Shown here in pieces: positions 14,851-21,905 of a stretch of 38,542 nt of DNA; the stretch's first letter is position 1; each line of letters starts with the position of its first letter. Source of the DNA: CAZUMJ01 sp964621605. Lineage in GTDB: Bacteria > Actinomycetota > Acidimicrobiia > Acidimicrobiales > Iamiaceae. A model generated the notes under the pieces. The model worked only from the letters and a program-made list of their open reading frames with translations. It did no database searches and was not told the origin of the DNA. Where the stretch lies: the NCBI GenBank assembly GCA_964621605.1, contig CAZUMJ010000029.1, positions 1 to 38,542 of the forward strand, in the 5' to 3' direction. The translations under genes and the position numbers were made by a program.

Positions 14851-17330
14851 TACACGATCGGGCCGAACCCTCGACGGGTCGGGTGGAAGGCGATCGCGGT
14901 CGTCGCGAACGAATTCGGGTCAAGCACCTGCAGGGTCTGGTCGGTGTAAAGGATCGGCTTGCCGCCGACGACGAGCACCCGAGCGACGGTCGGCTGACCA
15001 GCCGGGTGGCACAGGAAGATGGCGCCCTTGCCCGCTTGGTCCGGCGCATACTGCCGCACCGTGTCGTCATCCACCTTGCTGCAGTCGTAGCGAGCCCAGT
15101 CGAGATCCTGGAGCGACGGGTCGCCGCACTGCAGGATCACCCCGTCGGCACCCACGACGTTGCGCAGGTCGGGGTCGTTGCTGGGCAACGGAACCACCGG
15201 GCAGGGGGGCGGTTCCTCGTTCGGCTTCTCGGCGACAGGGAGCGCCACCTGAGCCAGGGCGTTGCCACCGCTTGAGAGCACCAGCGCGTGGTTCGGAGGC
15301 TGCTCCCCGGTCTCGTAGCCCATCCAGCTCGTGTCGCGGATGCCCCACATCGCCAGCTTGCGCTGTGGCCAGTACGTGAACGCGTGGTGGTCTCCGCCCA
15401 CGTCGTCGCCCGTCCAGGGCTGCTCCCAGGTGCCGACGATGCGTGGCTGGTCCGGGTCTGCGACATCGAGGAGGTCTGCCTGCACCCACGACCGCATCCG
15501 CTCGTCGCGCCCTGCCCCCACGTTGTCGACGCGTTGTCCCACGATGAGCGCCTGGTGTTCGGGCAGCGGGTGGAAGTAGCCGACGTCGATCGGAAGGCTC
15601 AACGACCCCGCGCGCCGCGGCTTGGCAGGGTCGCTGACGTCGATCACGTGCACCGCGCGGCCGTCGAAGCCAGTCGACACCAGCACCCGGCCATCCAGGA
15701 AGCGCACCGCGCTCACCGCGCCGCGTCCCTGCGCCAGGTCGGTCACCTGGGCCACCCGGGCCAGGGTCCCCTTGCCGTCCGCGTGCAGGACATCCAGGTC
15801 GACCCGGTTGTCCGACTCCTGGCGCCACGGCGTGCCCTGCGTCGTCACGACCGCGAGGTTGTCGCCGAGCTCACCGAACGCGAACTGTCCGACCGTCGAG
15901 CCGTCGACGATGCCCGACCCCTCGTAGTCGGGGGCGTCGTCACCGCTGAACCGGAACTCGTGGATGGCGGTCTGCCAGTCGTCGAACCGAAGGCGGTCAC
16001 GATCGGCCGGGTCGACCCACACCTCGGAGCTCACCGCCACGGTGTCGAGTCCGGCGTACAGGGTGGTTCCCGGTGCCACGATCGCGGTCGCCTCGGGCTC
16101 GAATCGGCCGGTGCCGATCGGGAAGCTCACCATCGACGTCATCGCCACCCCGGCGAACGTGTCGGGCACGTGCACTCGCTCGCAGGGCACCAGCGGGTGC
16201 GCGGGCTCATCGGTTCGCCACCAGTCGGGAATCCAGTCCGCGGCCTTCGAGCCGGCAACGCTGCGCCGGTTCTCATCCAGCGCCTTGGCGACGGAGTTCG
16301 GTGTCGTCGGCATGACGAAGCCGAGGTCGGACATGTTCGAGGTGGTGACGAGCCGAACCTGGCCGTTCACCATGCGCGCCGACACCAGCGAGCCCTCGAT
16401 ACGCACCCGATCGGTCACGGTGGGCTTGGCGGGGTTTGTCGCGTCCACCATGGTCACCGTGAGGTACTGCAAGGTGGACTGCGTCGCGGACGGGTCGCCG
16501 GGGACCGGCTTCGAGGTTTCGCTCTCGGTGCCGAAGATCGCGGCGCGGCCCTTCTCCACCAGGAGTTCGGTGACTGCGTTGCTGTCGGGTGAGTCCTTCG
16601 CAAGCGCGGGGGTCACGTCGAGCTTTGCAAGCACCTGCAGGGTGGAGGCGTCGGTGATGCGGAAGTTGCCCTTGCCGTCGAGGTCGTAGATGAGGTTGCC
16701 TTCGGCCTTCACCGAGTCGAGTTCGTCCACCCCCGCGATCTGCACGTTGGTCCCCAAGGTGGCGCCCTCACCGCTCGCGGCGGCGCCGTCCGTGTACGCA
16801 AGGTTCGTCTGCCCTGGCGCCGCTGCAGTTGCGTCGCTGGCCGACGTTGCCTCGGCTTTGTACATGGCCCTGCCGACCGGCATGAACTGCCCGTAGCTGT
16901 CGCCGAACCCGCGGCTGCCGACGTGCGCTGCGCCGACCTTGCGCAGGTCGTCGATGAGGGCGGAGCAGTCGGGGAAGGTGCGCACCGTGCTCACCAGCTT
17001 CACGGTGGTCGGGTCGATGGGCTTCGGGTCGAGCGACGCCAGGATCTCGTCGACGCCGGCACCCGCGGCGAGACGGTGCGCATGGTCGCCCCGCTGCCCG
17101 AGCGCGACCCCGCCCGTCACGACGAGCGCGACGGCCAGCACCGCGGTCGCCACCCCGAGGCGCTGACTGCGCCGACGCAGGACGCGCGCTTCCACCGCCG
17201 CGGGCAACACTCCCTTCGTCCGGCCGCGCAGACGGGCACCGGCAGCGGCGAGCACCCCGTGGGCGGGGTCGTGCTCGGGTGCACCGTCGGTGGACTCGAT
17301 CGGGTCTGTCGGGTCGGTCTGGTCAGCCAT
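14847..17330 (-). CDS. Membrane-anchored beta-propeller domain protein, coupled to ECF sigma factor
   Basis: An 827-residue protein with a 57-residue polar N-terminus, one TM helix (about 58-78, GVATAVLAVALVVTGGVAL), and a long extracytoplasmic part resembling the secreted beta-propeller family (beta_propel). Recognisable pieces include GTNVQIAGVDELDSVKAEGNLIY (split here as seen: NVQIAGVDE, then VKAEGNLIYDL), YLTVTMVD, RFLDGRVLVSTGF and the C-terminal VVGGKPILYTDQTLQVLD. Orientation with the N-terminus inside is likely. The ATG overlaps the last 8 nt of the sigma factor gene, so the two are almost certainly co-translated. By position it could act as a receptor or anti-sigma partner, the short cytosolic tail binding the sigma factor; no known anti-sigma domain is visible, so this is inference. 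It converges on the GH38 gene with a 4-bp overlap. Confidence 0.8.
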   Translation of the reverse strand: MADQTDPTDPIESTDGAPEHDPAHGVLAAAGARLRGRTKGVLPAAVEARVLRRRSQRLGVATAVLAVALVVTGGVALGQRGDHAHRLAAGAGVDEILASLDPKPIDPTTVKLVSTVRTFPDCSALIDDLRKVGAAHVGSRGFGDSYGQFMPVGRAMYKAEATSASDATAAAPGQTNLAYTDGAAASGEGATLGTNVQIAGVDELDSVKAEGNLIYDLDGKGNFRITDASTLQVLAKLDVTPALAKDSPDSNAVTELLVEKGRAAIFGTESETSKPVPGDPSATQSTLQYLTVTMVDATNPAKPTVTDRVRIEGSLVSARMVNGQVRLVTTSNMSDLGFVMPTTPNSVAKALDENRRSVAGSKAADWIPDWWRTDEPAHPLVPCERVHVPDTFAGVAMTSMVSFPIGTGRFEPEATAIVAPGTTLYAGLDTVAVSSEVWVDPADRDRLRFDDWQTAIHEFRFSGDDAPDYEGSGIVDGSTVGQFAFGELGDNLAVVTTQGTPWRQESDNRVDLDVLHADGKGTLARVAQVTDLAQGRGAVSAVRFLDGRVLVSTGFDGRAVHVIDVSDPAKPRRAGSLSLPIDVGYFHPLPEHQALIVGQRVDNVGAGRDERMRSWVQADLLDVADPDQPRIVGTWEQPWTGDDVGGDHHAFTYWPQRKLAMWGIRDTSWMGYETGEQPPNHALVLSSGGNALAQVALPVAEKPNEEPPPCPVVPLPSNDPDLRNVVGADGVILQCGDPSLQDLDWARYDCSKVDDDTVRQYAPDQAGKGAIFLCHPAGQPTVARVLVVGGKPILYTDQTLQVLDPNSFATTAIAFHPTRRGFGPIVY

Positions 17331-17844
17331 GACGCACCTGCTCTCCGTCGTCGGACTCGCGCTCGATCGCGGCGCGCAACGTGGCGCGGCCCCGATGGAG
17401 CAGGGACTTCACCGCGGGGATGCTCACCTCGAGCGTCGCCGCGACCTCGGCCAAGGGGAGGTCGGCTCCGTAGTGCAGCGCGATGGCACTCGCCTGGTCG
17501 GGCGGCAGCGCGCGCACGGCCGCCCAGATTCCGGCGTCCTCGAGCGCCTGCACCGGGTCGAGCGTGGCACCACCGCGGCGGACGCCGTCATCCGCGTGCA
17601 CGCGGGCGAGTGCCCGCTGCTCGCTGCCGGCCTTCCGGGTCGCCGAGATGGCCTCGTTGATGGCGACCCGGCGGGCCCACGCACCCGGCCGGTCGAGCTG
17701 CGAGACCCGGCGCCACCGTCGGAAGCACCGCTCGAAGACCTCCTGCACGATCTCCTCGGCACGGTGCAGGTCGCCCACGATCGCGGCGACGGCCGCGGTG
17801 AGACCACGGCTCTCGGTCTCGACGAGGTCGGCGAACTCCACCAT
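17323..17844 (-). CDS. ECF-type RNA polymerase sigma factor
   Basis: A 173-residue sigma-70 family protein. Region 2 is seen as AAVAAIVGDLHRAEEIVQEVF with the following WRRVSQLDRPGAWARRVAINEA, and region 4 as LPPDQASAIALHYGADLPLAEVA with the helix-turn-helix SIPAVKSLLHRGRATLRAAI. The linker is short, as in ECF factors. The ATG at 17844 has GGGAGGAG about 5 nt upstream; an in-frame ATG at 17868 lacks this. Its stop overlaps the start of the membrane propeller gene, implying that the pair functions together. A TAGGCT at 17922-17917 is a good -10, and a strong dyad sits right at the predicted transcript start (17885-17910). Confidence 0.92.
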   Translation of the reverse strand: MVEFADLVETESRGLTAAVAAIVGDLHRAEEIVQEVFERCFRRWRRVSQLDRPGAWARRVAINEAISATRKAGSEQRALARVHADDGVRRGGATLDPVQALEDAGIWAAVRALPPDQASAIALHYGADLPLAEVAATLEVSIPAVKSLLHRGRATLRAAIERESDDGEQVRHG

Positions 17845-17884
17845 GTGTGCTCCTCCCACCTCACACACGCACGAGCACCCGCAA

Positions 17885-17910
17885 AGGTCGCGCCGAGATT
17901 TCGGCGACCT
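17885..17910. promoter_or_regulatory. Strong inverted repeat at the predicted start site of the sigma/propeller operon
   Basis: AGGTCGC(GC)CGA pairs with TCGGCGACCT, a 10-bp stem with a two-base bulge, located where the leader of the sigma factor mRNA begins. On the minus strand it is followed by TTT. It could be an operator or a 5' hairpin affecting stability or attenuation. Confidence 0.5.
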
Positions 17911-17916
17911 GACCGG

Positions 17917-17922
17917 AGCCTA
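17917..17922 (-). promoter_or_regulatory. Predicted -10 element (TAGGCT) of the sigma/propeller operon
   Basis: TAGGCT on the minus strand would give a start near 17910 and a leader of about 66 nt carrying the dyad and a GGGAGGAG ribosome-binding site. Confidence 0.45.
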
Positions 17923-17943
17923 CGGGGACCGCTGCACGGCGCC

Positions 17944-17969
17944 GGCGGACCGCCGCGGGCCGGTCCGCC
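17944..17969 (-). terminator. Hairpin downstream of the Tat-exported repeat protein
   Basis: Perfect 9-bp inverted repeat GGCGGACCG / CGGTCCGCC with an 8-nt loop, 33 bp past the stop codon of the gene at 18002. There is no T-tract, so it may be a Rho-type or stability hairpin. Confidence 0.5.
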
Positions 17970-18001
17970 CCCAGCGCCGCCCGCCGGCCCGCGACCGTCG
18001 C

Positions 18002-19588
18002 TCAGCGGTAGTAGCCGACGATGTCGAGCACGAGGTCCGTCTTGGTGCTGGCGTAGACCTGCACCTTCCCGGCGGCGTCGACGGCGCTGACGGCCAGGGA
18101 CGAGAAGCGCCCGGCCGTGCCGCCCCACACCATGCTGTTGCCCAGCGGCCGGGTCACGCCGTTGGCCCAGACGGTGAAGTTCCCTCCCCCGACGGTGTTG
18201 ACCAGCAGCAGGTTGCACACGACCGCCGTGGCTCCGGCCGGGACGCCCGACGAGTTCGCCGTGGTGTCGAGGACCCGAGCGGTGTTCGCCGGCAAGGGCG
18301 TCTTCGGGCCGATGCTCCCCGGCGTCGTGAACGGCCGTGAGTCGTAGACGCGTGCAGGGGCGGGCAGCACGTGGAACGCTCCGGCCGCTGCAGGATCGCT
18401 GACTTGACGCCAGGTACCCGGCGTCCCCGCCCCGACGCAGTACCAGAGCGCGCCCGCACCGTCGCGCACGAGCTCGCCGACCTGATGGGCGACGACGTCG
18501 GCGGTGGGCGCGGGGCGACTCGGGGTGGCCACCTGGAGCGAGAGCTGGCCGAAGTCGCTGACGAGCTGCGCGCCGGGCGCCGACTGCGACGAGCCGTACA
18601 GGCCCGCGGCGCTGGTGCTGACGCCCTTCACACCGATGCCAGTCGTCGACTGGCCCCACACCGCCGTGCCGTCGTTCGTCTGCCCGCTGACACCGACCGA
18701 GTCGCCCAGTCCCGCCACGCCGGTGTGGCCCTGGCCGACCACTCCCGTCCCTGCGGCAGCAGTGCTCTGGCCGATCACACCGGTGCCGCCGGTGGACGAG
18801 CCGGAGACACCGAGCAGGGCGCCGTCGCCACTCACCCCAGTTCCCGTGCCGCCGTCGCCCTTCACGCCGAACCCCGCGGTGGAGGTGCCCTGCACACCGG
18901 TGTTCGCACCCTGGCCGACGACCCCGAAGGTCCCCGACCCGCTGACACCGATGTTCGTGCCCTGGCCGTACACACCGGTGTCACCCGAGTTGCCGCTGAC
19001 TCCCGCCGTCGCGCCGGTGGCGTAGACGCCGCAGCTGTTGGCGCTCAGACCAACCACGCCATAGCCGTCCTTCGACTGACCGCCTACCCCGTTGTAGCCG
19101 TCGGACTGGCCCACCACCGCTGCCGTCAGGGAAGAGAAGGTGGCCGTGTTGAGCGTGCCCAGAACGGCCGCGGCGCTGCCCTGGTTCCATACGCCGACCA
19201 CGGGCTTGTTCGTGAAGTTCCCCGTCAGCCCCGTCTCGTCGGTGGCGGTGTTGTTGGGATCGCCGAGCGCCCACGACTGTCCCTGGCTGTTCGCCGCGGC
19301 CGGGCTCGCACCAGCCACCAGAGCGACGGTACCGGCAACCGCCGCGCCGACACCGCCGACCAGCATCCCGCGGCGGCTCACCGATCCGGCGCCGTCGGAG
19401 GGAGCGCGGTCCGAAGGAGGGCCACCCGTATCCGGAGCCGGTGTGCCCACCGGGTGGCGCACATCGACCGGTCGGCCCGATGAGATCCGCTCGAGCGCGG
19501 CCTCGAGCGACGCGACGCGCTGCCGCAGCTCAGCCAGCTCGTCGCGGGGTTCGTCGCTCGTGGTCAGGCCCTGATCCACCGTGTCCAT
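18002..19588 (-). CDS. Tat-exported glycine-rich repeat protein with coiled-coil N-terminus
   Basis: A 528-residue protein in four parts. Residues 13-37 form a short heptad coiled coil (DELAELRQRVASLEAALERI). A Tat signal follows at 71-99: SRRGMLVGG, then a hydrophobic stretch ending in SPAAA. Residues about 130-350 are glycine-rich repeats of the form GVxGQG / GVSGxG every 8-12 residues, suggestive of a beta-helical or tail-fibre-like rod. The C-terminus (about 400-528) resembles the actinobacterial surface module that starts with ARVYDSR and ends in LVLDIVGYYR. The unusually long cytosolic n-region before the twin arginine is notable. The ATG has GGAGGTGG upstream. Function unknown; a cell-surface or secreted adhesive rod is the best guess. 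Phage origin is not supported by neighbours. Confidence 0.8.
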   Translation of the reverse strand: MDTVDQGLTTSDEPRDELAELRQRVASLEAALERISSGRPVDVRHPVGTPAPDTGGPPSDRAPSDGAGSVSRRGMLVGGVGAAVAGTVALVAGASPAAANSQGQSWALGDPNNTATDETGLTGNFTNKPVVGVWNQGSAAAVLGTLNTATFSSLTAAVVGQSDGYNGVGGQSKDGYGVVGLSANSCGVYATGATAGVSGNSGDTGVYGQGTNIGVSGSGTFGVVGQGANTGVQGTSTAGFGVKGDGGTGTGVSGDGALLGVSGSSTGGTGVIGQSTAAAGTGVVGQGHTGVAGLGDSVGVSGQTNDGTAVWGQSTTGIGVKGVSTSAAGLYGSSQSAPGAQLVSDFGQLSLQVATPSRPAPTADVVAHQVGELVRDGAGALWYCVGAGTPGTWRQVSDPAAAGAFHVLPAPARVYDSRPFTTPGSIGPKTPLPANTARVLDTTANSSGVPAGATAVVCNLLLVNTVGGGNFTVWANGVTRPLGNSMVWGGTAGRFSSLAVSAVDAAGKVQVYASTKTDLVLDIVGYYR

Positions 19589-19667
19589 CTGCCACCTCCC
19601 TCAGATCTGCAAGCCGACTCGACGCCGCCCGCTCTCCACCGACGGGCTGTGGTTCACACATCGAGCA

Positions 19668-21857
19668 TCAGCCGGCAAGCCCTCCCGTGGTCCGGGCCCC
19701 GGCGACAGCCTTCGTCCACGTGGTGCCGGTTCCGATCTGCGTCGGCGTGTGCCGGTCGGTGGTGGTGCCGTCGCCCAGCTGGCTCCAGGTGTTCAAGCCC
19801 CACGCCCACAGCGTCCCGTCGTCGCGGACCGCGACCGAGTGGTAGTCGCCCGCGGAGACCGACGTCCACGTGCCGGTGCCCACCTGGGCGGGTGCGAGCC
19901 GGTCGGTGGTGGTGCCGTCGCCGAGCTGGCCGTACTCGTCGTCACCCCACGTCCACAGCGTCTTGTCGGTGCGGAGCGCGACTGAGTGGGCGAGGCCCGC
20001 AGCGACGTCGGCCCAGTCCGTGCCGGTCCCGACCTGGGCGGGTGCGAGCCGGTCGGTGGTGGTGCCGTCGCCGAGCTGGCCGTTGCTGTTGGAGCCCCAG
20101 GACCAAAGCGTCCCGTCGCTGCGGACCGCCAGGGTGTGCGAGTACCCCGCCGCGACCGACTTCCACGTCGTGGCGGTGCCGATGAGCCTGGGCACCGACG
20201 AGTTCGTGGTGGTGCCGTCGCCGAGCGCGCCCCTGCCGTTGTAACCCCACGCCCACAGCGTCCCGTCGCTGCGGATGGCGAGCACGTGGTCGGAACCAAC
20301 CGACACGCTCCGCCAGTTCGTGACGCTCCCGACCTGCGCCGGCGACGAGTGCGCCGTTGTCGTGCCATCGCCGAGCTGCCCGGAGGTGTTCGTGCCCCAG
20401 GACCACAGCGTCCCATCGCTGCGCAGTGCCACCGAGAACCCAGCCCCGGCCGCTACGGCCACCCAGTTGGTGGCACCTCCGATGCGGACCGGTCGCGGCC
20501 TCGTGGTGGTGGTGCCATCGCCCAGCTGCCCCGTGGCGTTCATCCCCCAGGCCCACAAGCTGCCGTCGGCGCGGATGCCGATGGTGTGGTTCGACCCGGG
20601 CGCGAGCGCCTTCCAGTCGTGCGCGGGGCCGATCTGCTCGGGGACGGTCTGCGCGCTGGAGCCTCCGTCGCCAAGCTGGCCGTAGACGTCGCTCCCCCAC
20701 GCCCACAACGTGGCATCGGTCCGGTGGGCCACCGAGTGCCAGCCGCCGGCGGCCACGATCGCCCAGTTCGTCGCCGTCCCCACCTGCGCAGGAGAGGACT
20801 GCGTGGTGAACAGCGGGGTCGTGCCACCGAGCTGCCCCGCGGTGTTGGCCCCCCACGTCCACAAGGTGCCGTCGCTGCGCAGCGCCACGTCGTGCACCTG
20901 CCCAGCGGCGACCGCCGACCAGTTCGTCGCGGTGCCAACCTGCGTCGGGGTGTGCCGCTCGGTGGTGGTGCCGTCACCCAGCTGGCCCGAACTGTTGTCA
21001 CCCCAGCCCCACAGCGTCCCATCGGACGCGATCGCCTCGGAGTGGGCCGGCCCGGCCGCGACCTTCTTCCACGACGCGCTGCCGACGTGGACCGGGCTGG
21101 TTCGGCCGGTGGTGGTGCCGTCACCCAGCTGGCCCGCACTGTTGTCACCCCACGCCCAGAGGGCTCCGCCGGACCGGACTGCCAGGCTGTGCACGTTGCC
21201 GCCGACGACGGTGGTCCAGTCGGTGGCGGTGCTGATCAGCGTCGGCGACGCGTGGCTGGTGGTGGTGCCGTCGCCCAGCTGGCCCGAGCCGTTCGCTCCC
21301 CAGGCCCACAAGTTGCCGGCGGTGCTGATGGCCAAGGTGTGGCTGTAGCCGGCGGCAGCGCTACGCCACCCCGTCCCGACGAGCACAGGCGACGATCGGC
21401 TGACCGTCGTGCCGTCGCCGATCTGGCCAGCGCTGTTGTCACCCCAGCCCCACAAGCTGCCGTCGGTCTGGACGGCGACCACGTGCGAACCCGCGGCGCT
21501 GACCGATGACCACGTAGCCGCGGTCCCGACCTGTACCGGCGACGCGTGGCTGGTGGTGGTTCCGTCGCCAAGCTGGCCCGAGCCGTTGTCCCCCCACGCC
21601 CACAAGGTCCCGTCCCGACGCAGTGCGACGGTGAAGTTCGCACCGGCGACGATCGACGTCCAGTCCGCGTCGATCACCTCCGGCGTGCTGCGATCGGCGG
21701 AAGTCCCGTCGCCGAGCTGATAGGACAGGTTGCGGCCCCACATCAACAAGCTCCGTGGGCCGCAACCCGCCGTCACCACCGTGAGCAGCGCGAGCAGCCC
21801 GAGCACGCGGACTCTCGGCTGTCGATGGGGAACTGCGGCTCGCACGCGACGGCTCAT
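19668..21857 (-). CDS. RCC1-repeat lipoprotein (14 repeat equivalents)
   Basis: A 729-residue predicted lipoprotein: basic N-terminus, hydrophobic stretch VLGLLALLTVVTA and lipobox cysteine C32 (VTAGC). The rest is 13 complete RCC1 repeats of about 49-50 residues, each with the pattern W-x5-G-x2-H-x5-R-x-D-G-T-L-W-x-W-G-x-N-x2-GQLGDGTT. A half repeat follows the signal (LLMWGRNLSYQLGDGT) and the complementary half ends the protein (TWTKAVAGA), making 14 blade equivalents, enough for two seven-bladed propellers closed by the N/C halves. Acts outside the membrane; ligand unknown. The ATG at 21857 has TACTGT 7 nt upstream, fitting a leaderless start; the frame open to 21884 is less likely. It follows the LAL regulator by 48 bp. 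Confidence 0.88.
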   Translation of the reverse strand: MSRRVRAAVPHRQPRVRVLGLLALLTVVTAGCGPRSLLMWGRNLSYQLGDGTSADRSTPEVIDADWTSIVAGANFTVALRRDGTLWAWGDNGSGQLGDGTTTSHASPVQVGTAATWSSVSAAGSHVVAVQTDGSLWGWGDNSAGQIGDGTTVSRSSPVLVGTGWRSAAAGYSHTLAISTAGNLWAWGANGSGQLGDGTTTSHASPTLISTATDWTTVVGGNVHSLAVRSGGALWAWGDNSAGQLGDGTTTGRTSPVHVGSASWKKVAAGPAHSEAIASDGTLWGWGDNSSGQLGDGTTTERHTPTQVGTATNWSAVAAGQVHDVALRSDGTLWTWGANTAGQLGGTTPLFTTQSSPAQVGTATNWAIVAAGGWHSVAHRTDATLWAWGSDVYGQLGDGGSSAQTVPEQIGPAHDWKALAPGSNHTIGIRADGSLWAWGMNATGQLGDGTTTTRPRPVRIGGATNWVAVAAGAGFSVALRSDGTLWSWGTNTSGQLGDGTTTAHSSPAQVGSVTNWRSVSVGSDHVLAIRSDGTLWAWGYNGRGALGDGTTTNSSVPRLIGTATTWKSVAAGYSHTLAVRSDGTLWSWGSNSNGQLGDGTTTDRLAPAQVGTGTDWADVAAGLAHSVALRTDKTLWTWGDDEYGQLGDGTTTDRLAPAQVGTGTWTSVSAGDYHSVAVRDDGTLWAWGLNTWSQLGDGTTTDRHTPTQIGTGTTWTKAVAGARTTGGLAG

Positions 21858-21864
21858 CCGGGCG

Positions 21865-21870
21865 ACAGTA
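21865..21870 (-). promoter_or_regulatory. Predicted -10 element (TACTGT), leaderless start of the RCC1 gene
   Basis: TACTGT on the minus strand with 7 nt to the ATG at 21857; it suggests the RCC1 gene has its own promoter despite the short gap after the LAL regulator. Confidence 0.45.
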
Positions 21871-21905
21871 CGGGGGCGCCTCACGGCGCTTCGTCAGGGG
21901 AACCC

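Noticed and set aside
18002..19588. Prophage tail-fibre gene
   Set aside because: Glycine-rich repeats resemble tail fibres, but a Tat signal is present and no phage structural, lysis or integrase genes are near.
19986..21509. Plus-strand open frame of 507 codons with repetitive Gly/Arg sequence
   Set aside because: Antisense reflection of the RCC1 repeats.
19668..21857. Regular ~150-bp repeats, considered as a possible CRISPR or satellite array
   Set aside because: Period, length and coding pattern are those of RCC1 protein repeats; no short identical repeats with unique spacers.
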